64,000 nt of DNA from Coriobacteriales bacterium OH1046 (GCA_004010535.1 RQYE01000001.1:62001-126000), one strand, 5' to 3'; positions 36,507 through 45,044 are shown, numbered from the stretch's first letter. The notes: generated by a model not told the origin, from the sequence alone. Translations and numbers: made by a program.

Positions 36507-38035
36507 TGTCCGTGCAGGGAAAGCCGAGGTTCAAGTGGGGGGAGAGGGCGGAGCGCCCCATATCCGAGATCGTAGGCGATGATGGGGTCCTGCGCTCCAA
36601 CGATATCCTCCCTATCGTCGAGCAGCTGTGCCGTCTGCTTGGGAACCGGGATTCGGAGGATGCTGGTGGGCGGCGGGTATGCATCCATCCGGACACCGTC
36701 ATGGTGAGCGTGGACGGGGATGTCCGGCTGGAGGATCGGAGCCTCCCTCTCTCCGTCATGGATGCCTATCTTCCGCCTGAGCTGGGTCCGGCTGGTCTGG
36801 TCGCGCCTGCCGCGTGGGTATACGCGGTGGGCATGCTCATGCTGTACATGGCTACGGGGCAGGAACGGAAGGCAGAGGAGGATGCCGTTATAAGCAACCG
36901 CCCCCTTCTCGCGCTGATCGAGCGTTGCACGGCCTTCGATCCGGAGGAGCGCTTCCGGGATATCGAAGATCTGCTGGAGGCCATCCGACACGAGAAGAGG
37001 GCATGGAGGAAGGCGCTCTTTGCATCTCTTGCAACGGCCGGGACCTTCCTGATCGCGGGTTCCCTCTTCTTCTTGTGGCAGGAGGGGGCATCGCGCGGCA
37101 GTGCGGTTGGAGAGGCGGATGCCTTCGGATCGGGTTATGCCGATGGCTACGAGCAGGGCTTCTCCGATGCTCCGGGAATCGGCCTCTCCGGAGCGCCTTT
37201 CGACCCTCGGAACGGGAATCTCTCGGGGAACATGGCCGCAGAGGGTGGCGCGATTGCAGCTTGGAGCGGGGACGATGTGTTCTTCCTGCTGGACGGAAGC
37301 ATCCTCCGGATGGACCCCTATACAGCCGAGGCGCAGGTCCTTGCGTCGGATGCCGGGGCCTACGGCCTGCACTATCATGACGGCTGGCTCTATTGCTGCA
37401 CGGGTGAGGAGATCGTCCGCGTCGATCCCGCAACAGCGGAGAAGGAGGTCTTCTGCGACTCTCGCGGAGGACAACTCTACATATTCGATGACGGCTTCTA
37501 TCTCTATGACAGCGTCGGCACCGGATACCTCTACCGGATCGATCCCGGCACACGGGCGATGACGCAGCTCAACGGGGCGATGGAATACCGCTGCCTGAAC
37601 GTCGTGGATGGCAGGCTCTATTATATCGACCCCAACAGGGGCGGCAGCATCTTCAGCTGCGATCTCGACGGCGGGAATGCAGGCCTTATCAGCAGCGGTT
37701 CCTATGAGAGCTTCTGCGTCTACCGTGACAGGATCTACGCTGCCACCGGAGACGGGCTTATCCGCATGGACCTGAACGGGGGTAGCCCGGAGATGCTGTC
37801 GGTGCTGCCCGCGTATTCCCCCAACGCATCGGACGGCGGCATCTTCTATATCTCCGGAGGCGGCAGGACGCTGGAGTGGATGTCCTTGGACGGCAGAACA
37901 CGCTATACTGTCGTGCCCACCCGCACCGATTCCTTCAACGTCGCCGGCCAGTGGATCTTCTACCGCAACGGGGATGATGGCGGTGCGCTGTGGCGTGTCC
38001 GCATAAGCGGCGCGGATAACGCACGGATCTCATGA
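36506..38035 (+). CDS. Membrane pseudokinase with DUF5050-like extracellular domain
   Basis: 509 residues from ATG 36506, overlapping the previous stop by one base. The N-terminal 165 residues look like a kinase C-lobe. HPDTVMVSVDGDVRLED aligns with the HRDxKPxN...DFG region but lacks the catalytic Asp and DFG. DAYLPPEL matches the APE region, WVYAVGMLMLYMATG the following helix, and DPEERFRDIEDLLEAI the end of a kinase domain. A membrane helix (about 170-190) and a GYADGYEQGF repeat follow, then a DUF5050-like propeller resembling that of the fusion kinase. It is likely a regulatory partner or receptor subunit rather than an enzyme. Confidence 0.75.
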   Translation: MSVQGKPRFKWGERAERPISEIVGDDGVLRSNDILPIVEQLCRLLGNRDSEDAGGRRVCIHPDTVMVSVDGDVRLEDRSLPLSVMDAYLPPELGPAGLVAPAAWVYAVGMLMLYMATGQERKAEEDAVISNRPLLALIERCTAFDPEERFRDIEDLLEAIRHEKRAWRKALFASLATAGTFLIAGSLFFLWQEGASRGSAVGEADAFGSGYADGYEQGFSDAPGIGLSGAPFDPRNGNLSGNMAAEGGAIAAWSGDDVFFLLDGSILRMDPYTAEAQVLASDAGAYGLHYHDGWLYCCTGEEIVRVDPATAEKEVFCDSRGGQLYIFDDGFYLYDSVGTGYLYRIDPGTRAMTQLNGAMEYRCLNVVDGRLYYIDPNRGGSIFSCDLDGGNAGLISSGSYESFCVYRDRIYAATGDGLIRMDLNGGSPEMLSVLPAYSPNASDGGIFYISGGGRTLEWMSLDGRTRYTVVPTRTDSFNVAGQWIFYRNGDDGGALWRVRISGADNARIS

Positions 38036-38138
38036 ATACCGTGCCGGGATCGACGGGCCGTCGCCGGGAGCCTCCCGGATCCGCATGAGGAGGCAGGCCG
38101 AGCTCGGGCTCGCTGTCCGTCCCGACCCCTCAGAGATA

Positions 38139-38192
38139 GGCGCGGTTTGTATGCGCGGAGCATACAAACCGCGCCTCCTTTCATCCTATGCT
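38139..38192 (+). promoter_or_regulatory. Palindromic activator-type promoter, copy B
   Basis: 16-bp perfect arms (38139-38154 and 38160-38175, inner part GTATGC..GCATAC) form a very strong dyad. TATGCT (38187-38192) starts 30 bases from its centre (38157). There is no -35 box. The sequence after the -10 box, GTG...AGGATC, is shared with copies C and D. Gene 38231 follows. Confidence 0.75.
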
Positions 38193-38230
38193 GTGACTAG
38201 GATCGCAAAAGATGAAAGGAGATTGAGGCA

Positions 38231-38839
38231 ATGCGCAAGCTCATCGATCTTATCGGCAGGATCATCCCGGTCTTTATCGGGTGGCTCATCTGGAGGAAGA
38301 CGGGCAACATCATTTTCGGTGCGATCGTCGCCACGGTTATGGAGGCGCTTGCGGCACCGTTGCTGAAGGAACTCGGGCTCCTGCTCGTCAAGAAGCAGGA
38401 TATCCAGGCGCTCGATCCCTTTCCCGCCGAGCAGGGCAAGGGTCTGCGTATTTTCATCGCGCGGAACAGGAACAGCGTCCTGTCGCCGGAGGATATCGTG
38501 GCCGAGATGCGGGGGAGGCTTTCGGATAACGGGGAATTCAGGCATCTGTATCAGACGGTGGTGGCGGAGCATCTTCCGATCCAGCGCTGCCTGTGGAATT
38601 TCGATACCAGCGATGACGGCACGCTAGCCAAGGCGCTCCGGCAATGGAGGACGATGGGGGATGTCTCGCTGACGGCTGGCGATATGAAGGATGGCTATTT
38701 CCATGAGAAGCAGGCGGAAAACGGCGAATACGCCGCGCTGTTCTGCTTCTCGCAGGATATCCCGATAACCCCGCTTCCGGAGGAAGGGCAGGCGCTGTCT
38801 GGGGAAGCGCACGATGCGCGCAATCAAGACCCCAGCTGA
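38231..38839 (+). CDS. Hypothetical membrane-anchored protein
   Basis: 202 residues with an AAAGGAGA box upstream. One or two N-terminal hydrophobic helices (IGRIIPVFIGWLIW, IIFGAIVATVMEALAAPLL) are followed by a soluble domain with LVKKQDIQALDPFPAEQ and a C-terminal acidic tail. I do not recognise the family. It is the first gene behind promoter copy B. Confidence 0.7.
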   Translation: MRKLIDLIGRIIPVFIGWLIWRKTGNIIFGAIVATVMEALAAPLLKELGLLLVKKQDIQALDPFPAEQGKGLRIFIARNRNSVLSPEDIVAEMRGRLSDNGEFRHLYQTVVAEHLPIQRCLWNFDTSDDGTLAKALRQWRTMGDVSLTAGDMKDGYFHEKQAENGEYAALFCFSQDIPITPLPEEGQALSGEAHDARNQDPS

Positions 38840-38997
38840 GGACATCCTCGGCCATGCGCTGGCTGCAGGCAGGCGTTTCCCGATCAACGCAGCTTGCCGG
38901 CATCGAGGGATGGATGTGAGCCCGACCGCGAGCGCCGCCGCGTCCAAGGTGGCGCGGCGGGGGTTTCCGTAGCAGTGGCGGGCGGCGGGACCCTTTT
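38840..38997. other. Flank of the invertible segment, no gene
   Basis: Its last 60 bases (TCCAAGG..GGCGCG..CGGGG) match the same-orientation flank at about 44060-44106. Confidence 0.45.
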
Positions 38998-39149
38998 TGC
39001 CACGGAGGGCACTTATTCCGCAGGATTCGGGTGCGGTTCGCCCATCGGGGCCATACACGATCTCCGCCGAGCTGGGCAAACGCGGGCCAAGTTCCCGCCC
39101 GATGGCGGTTCGGCACCGAAAAAGCGCGGAATACGTGCTCTTTGTGGCA
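38998..39149 (+). repeat. Invertible-looking segment, copy 1 (26-bp inverted repeats, 100-bp core)
   Basis: Left arm 38998-39023 (starts TGCCACGGAGGGCACTTATT) and right arm 39124-39149 match as inverted repeats at 20 of 26 positions. The 100-bp core (39024-39123) is about 80% identical to the reverse complement of the core at 44133-44232. The outer flanks of both copies match in the same orientation. The segment lies about 105 bases upstream of promoter copy C. Confidence 0.8.
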
Positions 39150-39254
39150 GATTCGGGAGGTTTCCCTGCCAGCGCATGCCGCCTCTGCTTGAAGCTGCCC
39201 GCAGCGCCCAGTCCGTGCGCCTCCATACCCTTGGTTTAGGGAGAAGCTTCGCAT

Positions 39255-39298
39255 GTATGCTCAGAGCATACAAGCTGCGGGATCTTTCAGCTTATGCT
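39255..39298 (+). promoter_or_regulatory. Palindromic activator-type promoter, copy C
   Basis: GTATGCTC-A-GAGCATAC (39255-39271, centre 39263) and TATGCT (39293-39298), 30 bases from the centre. The sequence after the -10 box contains GTGGCTAGGATC. The gene at 39386 follows. Confidence 0.8.
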
Positions 39299-39385
39299 GT
39301 GGCTAGGATCGCGGGAGACAGGAGAAGGGGTCTCGGGCGATCGCCTGGGACGCGAGGGATGCGTGCAGCAGAAGGGTGAGACGCG

Positions 39386-39687
39386 ATGAAACCGACGACA
39401 AGGGCATTCCCGATCACCCTCATGATGGTAGTCTGCCTCTCCTCGTTTCCAGGATGTGCGGAGAAGATCGAAGCCGTCGAGGGGATCATCGCCGTATCCG
39501 GCACGATCGGCAAACCTGCGCAGGGCGAGCTCGTATCCGTGCCTGTTGATGCGCCTCGCTCCCCTCCGGCGACAGCGGGATCAGCGCGTCTATCGATACG
39601 GGCGAGGACGTGCCCTGTTCTGGCGAGTATACCGCCCGCTTCTACATCGATGGCCGCCTTGTGAACGAGACGACGGGAAGCACGTAG
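39386..39687 (+). pseudogene. Small lipoprotein gene with probable frameshift
   Basis: From ATG 39386 the frame gives a signal peptide with lipobox SSFPGC and KIEAVEGIIAVSGTIGKPAQ, then turns into low-quality sequence and stops at 39664. From 39565 another frame continues with SGDSGISASIDTGEDVPCSG and EYTARFYIDGRLVNETTGST up to TAG at 39685-39687, which reads like a real extracellular domain end. One missing base near the CTCCCCTCC run (39559-39567) would reconcile both. It may be a true lesion or a sequencing error. Confidence 0.6.
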
Positions 39688-39729
39688 GGGAGAAGCCGCA
39701 GAAGATCTGCGGCGGAAACGGGGGCAGCT

Positions 39730-40518
39730 ATGGATGGTGCTCTACGCACAGTGGTTTTCCAAATCCAGGGCAGGAGGCCGGATCAGGCGGAGCTCGGGAG
39801 GCTGTCGAGCCTGCCGTACGGAAGGACCTTGCCGGGTGGAGCGGAGGTCAAGGAGGCGGTCAAGTGGTTCCTCATCGGGACGATCGCCGGCGTTGCCATG
39901 TTCTTGTTCGGACGCTGGGTAATAGAGAGGTTTGCCGGCCCCGGTGTGCTGTTCTTCGGATACGGCGCAGCGTATCTCGCGGCGCCCGCCTCTGTGATCT
40001 TCGGCTTCTCCAGCCTCGGCAAGCTGCTGCGCTCGGCACAGAAGACCAAACCCGCCGATGCGTTCCGTTGGGCGTGGATGGTGTCGATTCTGGGAGATGA
40101 TGAGGTTGGGGAGCGCTTCGGCAAGCTGCCGTATGCCGTGTCCACGATGCGACGGCTCCTTCCAAAGGATATGGCGTATGACGAATCGGCCTTTGGACGC
40201 TACGTCGATGCCCTTCGTTTTTCGATGGCCGCAGCCGCCGATGAATCCGCCTCCGCGCCGAGGGAAGGCGGCTGGAGCGAATCCGGCCCGGATAAGACGT
40301 GCGCGATCACCCGTGACGAGGAGCTGCTTCCCAGTCTGCGGGAGCTGTCGGCGGTCATCACCTATACGGACCGGTTGTCGCGCACAGATGACAGGAACCG
40401 GTCGGAAAGCATGACGGCAGCGAAGCTGGAGCTCCATATCACGCAATGCTACATCCGATCTGGGAAGTACTGGTTCCCATACGACCATATGCCGGCGTAT
40501 CGGAGGGCGGGGCAATGA
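39730..40518 (+). CDS. Hypothetical protein with two membrane helices
   Basis: 262 residues. A polar N-terminus is followed by two hydrophobic helices (KWFLIGTIAGVAMFLFG; VLFFGYGAAYLAAPASVIFG) and a large soluble part with DAFRWAWMVSILGDDEVGE and TAAKLELHITQCYIRSGKYW. I do not recognise the family. It lies in the same transcription unit as the disrupted lipoprotein gene (promoter copy C). Confidence 0.7.
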   Translation: MDGALRTVVFQIQGRRPDQAELGRLSSLPYGRTLPGGAEVKEAVKWFLIGTIAGVAMFLFGRWVIERFAGPGVLFFGYGAAYLAAPASVIFGFSSLGKLLRSAQKTKPADAFRWAWMVSILGDDEVGERFGKLPYAVSTMRRLLPKDMAYDESAFGRYVDALRFSMAAAADESASAPREGGWSESGPDKTCAITRDEELLPSLRELSAVITYTDRLSRTDDRNRSESMTAAKLELHITQCYIRSGKYWFPYDHMPAYRRAGQ

Positions 40519-40624
40519 CTCCGTGCGGGTTCCGTTGCGGGCGATTCCCCGCCAACGGTCCCCCAACCATCATCGTCTCTCATGTAGTGCTGGGCATTCG
40601 AAGCTGAAGGAGGATGAGGTAGAC

Positions 40625-41185
40625 ATGGTATCGCGCACAAGGGAGGATCGTTGTGGGAAGAGGACGCTTTCCCTGCTGGCGGTTCTGGCCACGGCGCTGC
40701 TCTTCATTCTGGCAGGCTGCGGGGTGAAAGGGGAGGGCGCGGATGTGGACTGGCTCTCCTATCGTCTGACCATAGCCGAGCTGAGGGAGATGGAGCACAC
40801 GGAGAGTTTCCAGGATGTCGTCTTTTCCTCAGGTAGCGGAACCCTTCTGATCGGGCCGCTGAGCGGGAGGGAGGTGTTCTCCGATTCCTTCAGCACCCAG
40901 CTTGCCTCGCCACCTTCCGGGAGCAGGTATGTCGTAGCCCGGCTGCTGAGCGCTGGGGAAGGGATCAGCGAAGAGGATATTACAGAGCAAACTGTGGGGA
41001 CAGTCCATCTCAGGGCTTCCTCGGGGGATCGTTTCGAGCCGCTCCTTTACATCATATGGGGTATCGAGTTCGATTCCACTTCTGGTTTATCCACGAACGA
41101 GGAGCAGGAGGGTTTCTGCCTTCTGTTCGCCGTGCCTGAAGACATCGCCTTGCAGGAGCTGGGCGTAGAGGTATCCGACGGCTAA
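40625..41185 (+). CDS. Hypothetical lipoprotein
   Basis: 186 residues from ATG 40625 with an AGGAGG box. An N-terminal signal has lipobox LFILAGC. The mature part has a DUF-like beta-rich pattern (FQDVVFSSGSGTLLIGPLSG; YVVARLLSAGE). No known family is recognised. It is probably co-transcribed with the preceding gene; promoter copy D lies 150 bases after it. Confidence 0.72.
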   Translation: MVSRTREDRCGKRTLSLLAVLATALLFILAGCGVKGEGADVDWLSYRLTIAELREMEHTESFQDVVFSSGSGTLLIGPLSGREVFSDSFSTQLASPPSGSRYVVARLLSAGEGISEEDITEQTVGTVHLRASSGDRFEPLLYIIWGIEFDSTSGLSTNEEQEGFCLLFAVPEDIALQELGVEVSDG

Positions 41186-41338
41186 CCGGTCGGGAGGCGC
41201 GAGCGGTTTATCGGACTTCGGGAATCGCGCATCGGGCATTCCGATCTCTGCCCATCGAAGATGCATGCGGAGGCGGCGGAGCGGATTCTCGGGCCCGCCG
41301 CCTTTCGCTATTCCCGGTCTCGCAAAAAACTCCGGCTT

Positions 41339-41382
41339 GTATGCTCCGCGCATACAAGCTGCGCTTCCTTTCATCTTATGCT
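41339..41382 (+). promoter_or_regulatory. Palindromic activator-type promoter, copy D
   Basis: GTATGCtCCGcGCATAC (41339-41355, centre 41347), extended to GCTTGTATGC/GCATACAAGC arms. TATGCT (41377-41382) starts 30 bases from the centre. GTGGGTGAGGATC follows. It serves the gene at 41469. Confidence 0.8.
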
Positions 41383-41468
41383 GTGGGTGAGGATCACGGC
41401 CCGATGCGGAACGTACGGGAGGGCTCGTGCGGTGGGGTGTCGGGCTTTCTCATCGATAGGAGGAAACC

Positions 41469-42251
41469 ATGATCAAGGCGTATAAGGAGTACTGGAAGGG
41501 ATACATCGACTTCACGGGCAGGACGAGCGTCGGAGGCTACTGGTGGGCGGTGCTGGCGCACTTCCTCGTGACCCTCCCCCTTTCCTTCCTTGTGGGCCTG
41601 GTGGGCGGCTTGAGCAACAATCAACATGTTGTCGTTTCCTTCCTGACCGCCTTTTGGCTGATCTGCTTGCCGCCCTCCTTGGCCATCGCCGTGCGGCGGC
41701 TGCGCGATGCGGGCCGATCCTGGGCGAATCTGTTCTGGGCATTTCTGCCGATCGCAGGTGCCATCGTGCTCATCGTGATGCTCTGCAGGCCGACAAGTTC
41801 CGAAACCTCCTACCGGGCGATCGACCAAGGGGCGGTGAACGGCGTGCCCACCTACCAAGCCTACCCACCGCAGCAGGCCGCATTGCCCGCAGACGGTGGA
41901 CAGGCGGCACAGGCATATGCCCCGGCGGCTGCACGCGCCGTGTCGGCGGAACGACCCGCGCATCTCCCCGGAGCCTTCCGCAAGCTCTCCTTCCGCTCTC
42001 TGAAGCTCTACGCGGGCTCCGGCGTCTGCGATGTGTGCAACAAGCCTTTGTCCGGGCAGAGCGCATATATCGTGCCCAATCCCGTCTTCTACGGTTCGCC
42101 GGAATGGCGCGAGCATTTCCGGCGGGTGAGTGGCGCGATGTTCGCCCGTATGGGTGCCGATGTCGATCGGCAGATCGAGATGATGCAGAGGCGCGATTCC
42201 TCGGCGGGCAGCGCCGTCTGCACGGACTGCATCCACATGTTCGCGGAGTAA
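41469..42251 (+). CDS. DUF805 membrane protein with C-terminal zinc-ribbon-like domain
   Basis: 260 residues with an AGGAGG box. The N-terminal half is a DUF805 domain: YWKGYIDFTGRTSVGGYWW, then two or three helices and RLRDAGRSWANLF. A Pro/Ala linker leads to a C-terminal domain with CDVCNKPLSG and CTDC, which could bind zinc. DUF805 alone is common; the fusion with a Cys4 region is less so. Function unknown. Confidence 0.78.
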   Translation: MIKAYKEYWKGYIDFTGRTSVGGYWWAVLAHFLVTLPLSFLVGLVGGLSNNQHVVVSFLTAFWLICLPPSLAIAVRRLRDAGRSWANLFWAFLPIAGAIVLIVMLCRPTSSETSYRAIDQGAVNGVPTYQAYPPQQAALPADGGQAAQAYAPAAARAVSAERPAHLPGAFRKLSFRSLKLYAGSGVCDVCNKPLSGQSAYIVPNPVFYGSPEWREHFRRVSGAMFARMGADVDRQIEMMQRRDSSAGSAVCTDCIHMFAE

Positions 42252-42304
42252 CGCGGGACAGGAGCCGAACGTGCCGCGCGCTAAGCTTAGAAGGAGGAGA
42301 TCTC

Positions 42305-43687
42305 ATGGATGACAATCGCTCAAGCTCGCCGGTGGGAATGCTGGGACCCCAGCGCATTCCTGCGGCGATCCTGCTGTTGTGGGGTAATCTGTTCGGCTTT
42401 GTATCCGTCGCTTACGGAGGGGCGCTCCCATACATGGATGTGTTCTGGTGGCTGTCGCTCTTCATCCGACTCTCCCTCGTGATCCTGCTCTTCATCGGGA
42501 GGAAGAGCGTGGGGATCCTGATCCCGGTTGCGCTTTATCCGCTGCTGTTTGTCGTTGAGCTATTTGCTGACTTCAGTATCGAGAGTCTGCTGTACACCGC
42601 GATCTGGGCCGTCCTATGCCTGATCGCCATGGCCTCCGTGATCCCGGAGCTCGGGCTCAAAAAACCTTTGCTCAAAGGTCTTGCGTACCTGCCCGCCGGG
42701 CTGAATCTGGCGGTGGGCGCGCTCTTCTTCATCTCTGATCTGGCAAGCGAATGGTTTACTCCTGCGGACGTCCTTTATGGCATGAATTACGTGATCTGGC
42801 CGCTGAGTCTCCTGTTTTTGGCGAAGGCTCTGGTGGAGACCTCCTCCGAGGGTGCCTCCCTGCCCATCCAGACCGGCGGCTCGGTCTACCGAACCTATTC
42901 CCAGCCGGTCTTCAGCCAGCAGCCGGTTTCGGCTCCCGCTCCCGTTCCTGCCGCCGCTGTCCAGAGAACGGCTCCGGGCATCCTTTTGGTCCGCTTCAGC
43001 ATCGACCGGCTGAACGAGTTGAGCGGCCCTTATGGCTTCCAATCCGGGAGGCTGATCGGTCGGGCCGTCCCCGCGTCGCTTCTGGAGGGGATGGTCGTGA
43101 GCGATGGCGATTCAGCGGCGACGCTTGCCGGGCGCGAGTATGTTTGCATCGTCGCCATCGCGTCTGGCGATAGCTCCATCCTGAAAGAGAAGATAGAACC
43201 GCTGATCTTGGCAAGCGGGGAGATCCGGGCTTGCGGCGCTATTCCGCTCACGCAGCTCGTCGGCAGCACAAGCGAGCCTCTGGTGATGGATGGCGTCATA
43301 CGGAACGGCGCGATCGAAGGCCCCGGCGGATGGTGCGCGAACGGCCTGGCGAGCGTGTGGAAGGAGGCCGCAGCGCAGCAGCAGCGTCCTGCTCCCGCAG
43401 CCGATAAGCCGCAGCAGGCCGCCCCCGCCCCTGCCGCCCCTGCGGTCGATAAGAAGGAGATCTACCTCCAGAAGAGCGTGGAGCGCCTGCTCGCGCTGTA
43501 CCGGCAGGTTCCGGGCGGCTTCCCGCGGGACGAGGCGGTCGACGTCCGGGCCATCGGGATGCTGCTCGACGAGGCGGGCGGCATGGACCTGATGCGGCAA
43601 GCGCATGGTCTCTTCGCGCGGCAGAACCCCGGCATGGCGCGGAACCTCGAGAGCGTGTGGGACGGTATCGGGAACTGGATGGGGTGA
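42305..43687 (+). CDS. Hypothetical multi-pass membrane protein
   Basis: 460 residues from ATG 42305, with an AAGGAGGAG box. About five N-terminal hydrophobic helices (up to about 180), then a Pro/Ala/Gln-rich linker, a beta-rich cytoplasmic domain (GILLVRFSIDRLNELSG) and a second linker. The C-terminal domain is helical (YLQKSVERLLALYRQVPGG). No family is recognised. It follows the DUF805 gene by 50 bases and likely shares its promoter. Confidence 0.75.
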   Translation: MDDNRSSSPVGMLGPQRIPAAILLLWGNLFGFVSVAYGGALPYMDVFWWLSLFIRLSLVILLFIGRKSVGILIPVALYPLLFVVELFADFSIESLLYTAIWAVLCLIAMASVIPELGLKKPLLKGLAYLPAGLNLAVGALFFISDLASEWFTPADVLYGMNYVIWPLSLLFLAKALVETSSEGASLPIQTGGSVYRTYSQPVFSQQPVSAPAPVPAAAVQRTAPGILLVRFSIDRLNELSGPYGFQSGRLIGRAVPASLLEGMVVSDGDSAATLAGREYVCIVAIASGDSSILKEKIEPLILASGEIRACGAIPLTQLVGSTSEPLVMDGVIRNGAIEGPGGWCANGLASVWKEAAAQQQRPAPAADKPQQAAPAPAAPAVDKKEIYLQKSVERLLALYRQVPGGFPRDEAVDVRAIGMLLDEAGGMDLMRQAHGLFARQNPGMARNLESVWDGIGNWMG

Positions 43688-43757
43688 TCGCAGATATGCC
43701 CTGGAGGAGGATCGCGATGATGGGCGGCCACTGCAGCGCATTGCGGGAGGTTGGGGC

Positions 43758-43985
43758 ATGAAGCGCCATATCGTCAAGGACGTCATCATCGCGTCTCCGC
43801 CCCTCACGCTGTTCTTCTCCTATGCCTTGCCAGCGCGGGGGTTGTTACTCGCAAGCAAGGCTACGTACAATATGCTGCCAGCTTCCCTGTTCAACCTCAT
43901 CAGTCGTGATCAATGGGGCGTACGGCGCGATGCTCCGGGTGTCGCTCGTGAGCTTTATCAAGGCCAGGAGAAGGAAGTCGGCTAG
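43758..43985 (+). CDS. Small hypothetical protein, possibly frameshifted
   Basis: 75 residues from ATG 43758, with a GGGAGG box seven bases upstream. It has one hydrophobic stretch (ASPPLTLFFSYALPARGLLLAS). Near the end another frame gives INGAYGAMLRVSLVSFIKAR, which looks more like a natural membrane-protein tail, so a frameshift around 43905 is possible. Confidence 0.4.
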   Translation: MKRHIVKDVIIASPPLTLFFSYALPARGLLLASKATYNMLPASLFNLISRDQWGVRRDAPGVARELYQGQEKEVG

Positions 43986-44106
43986 TTGAGGTGTTGAGAT
44001 GCGAAGCACGCGATTATGTGCGGCTTTCTTTATCAAGCCTGTCCAGCAGGCGTCGCCCTATCCAAGGCGGCGCGACGGGGCTTATGGCACGCGATCGGGC
44101 TCTTTC

Positions 44107-44258
44107 TGCCACGAAGGGCACTTATTCCGCAGCTTTTTGGTGGCAAAGCGCCATGGGGCGGAGACTTGACTCGCGTTTGCCCAGCTCAACGGAGGCTGCG
44201 TATGGCCCCGATGGACGAATCGCACCCGAATCCTGCGGAATAAGTGCCCTTCGTGGCA
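44107..44258 (+). repeat. Invertible-looking segment, copy 2 (perfect 26-bp inverted repeats)
   Basis: Arms 44107-44132 and 44233-44258 are perfect 26-bp inverted repeats (outer ends TGCCACGAAGGG and CCCTTCGTGGCA). The core is exactly 100 bp, as in copy 1, but in the opposite orientation. The flanks on both sides match those of copy 1 in the same orientation, and promoter copy E follows about 90 bases later. Confidence 0.85.
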
Positions 44259-44350
44259 GATCCGGGCAATTTCCGTGACAGCGTATGCTGTCCTCTGCTT
44301 GAAACCGATCCGCCGCGCCCAGCCCCGGCCCTCCAAGAAACCCCGCGTTT

Positions 44351-44394
44351 GTATGCTCCGAGCATACAAGCTGCGGAATCTTTCGGCCTATGCT
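44351..44394 (+). promoter_or_regulatory. Palindromic activator-type promoter, copy E
   Basis: GTATGCTC-C-GAGCATAC (44351-44367, centre 44359) identical to copy A. TATGCT (44389-44394) starts 30 bases from the centre. The gene at 44438 follows. Confidence 0.8.
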
Positions 44395-44437
44395 GTGCAC
44401 GAGGTGTTTTCGCAGAGCGTGCAGAAAGGGGATCGTC

Positions 44438-44947
44438 ATGATGGATACGGTTGCGACATTGAAGGGGCTGAGATGCCCGCAATGCGGCTCGGAGGACTTG
44501 GACGTGAATGGAAAGGCCGGGAGCATGGGCAAGGAGATCGCCGGCGTCTTTCTCGGCGGCGCGATCGCCAATTTGGCGGTAAGCAACAGCGCTTCCAAGA
44601 ACGTAGAGACCGTTCCGCTCACTTATACCTGCAAGAACTGCAAGCACAAATTCCAGTCGTTCCCGCTTGCGGCGCAGCAGGAGGACATCCTCGCCACCCC
44701 CTGCACCATCAGCTTCACCCGCGTCTCCAGTTTCGTGGGGGCCTTGGTGGCGCAGGTCGTCTACCTGAACGGGGTCAACTGCGGGGCCGTGAAGAACGGG
44801 AACACGATCACCCTGCAGACCAGCAATCGCTGGAACACCATGTTCGTCACGGATCAGTACGGGGTGGCCTTCAAGAGCGTCTACCGCTTCGAGGCGGTCC
44901 CGGGTGGCACCGTAGCCGTGAGGTTCAAGCGGAAGTTCGTGGAGTGA
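44438..44947 (+). CDS. Zinc-ribbon protein of unknown function
   Basis: 169 residues from ATG 44438; ATG 44441 is equally possible. CPQCGSEDLDV and CKNCKHKF form two zinc knuckles around a Gly/Ala-rich stretch (KEIAGVFLGGAIANLAVS). The C-terminal half is a small beta-rich domain (TISFTRVSSFVGALVAQVVY; YRFEAVPGGTVAVRFKRKF). It may be an adaptor or a stress-type protein; the family is not recognised. First gene behind promoter copy E. Confidence 0.72.
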   Translation: MMDTVATLKGLRCPQCGSEDLDVNGKAGSMGKEIAGVFLGGAIANLAVSNSASKNVETVPLTYTCKNCKHKFQSFPLAAQQEDILATPCTISFTRVSSFVGALVAQVVYLNGVNCGAVKNGNTITLQTSNRWNTMFVTDQYGVAFKSVYRFEAVPGGTVAVRFKRKFVE

Positions 44948-45044
44948 GGGGGAGGGGTCCCGCCCGCCGCCCGCCCAGCGGTGCAGGTGGCGGGACGCTT
45001 GGAACAGGGCAACGAAGAAACATAAAAGCAAGGAGGAGTGTATC

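Noticed and set aside
38998-44258. Reading the two 152-bp segments as independently inserted miniature transposons.
   Set aside because: Both flanks are homologous between the copies, and no target-site duplication is evident.
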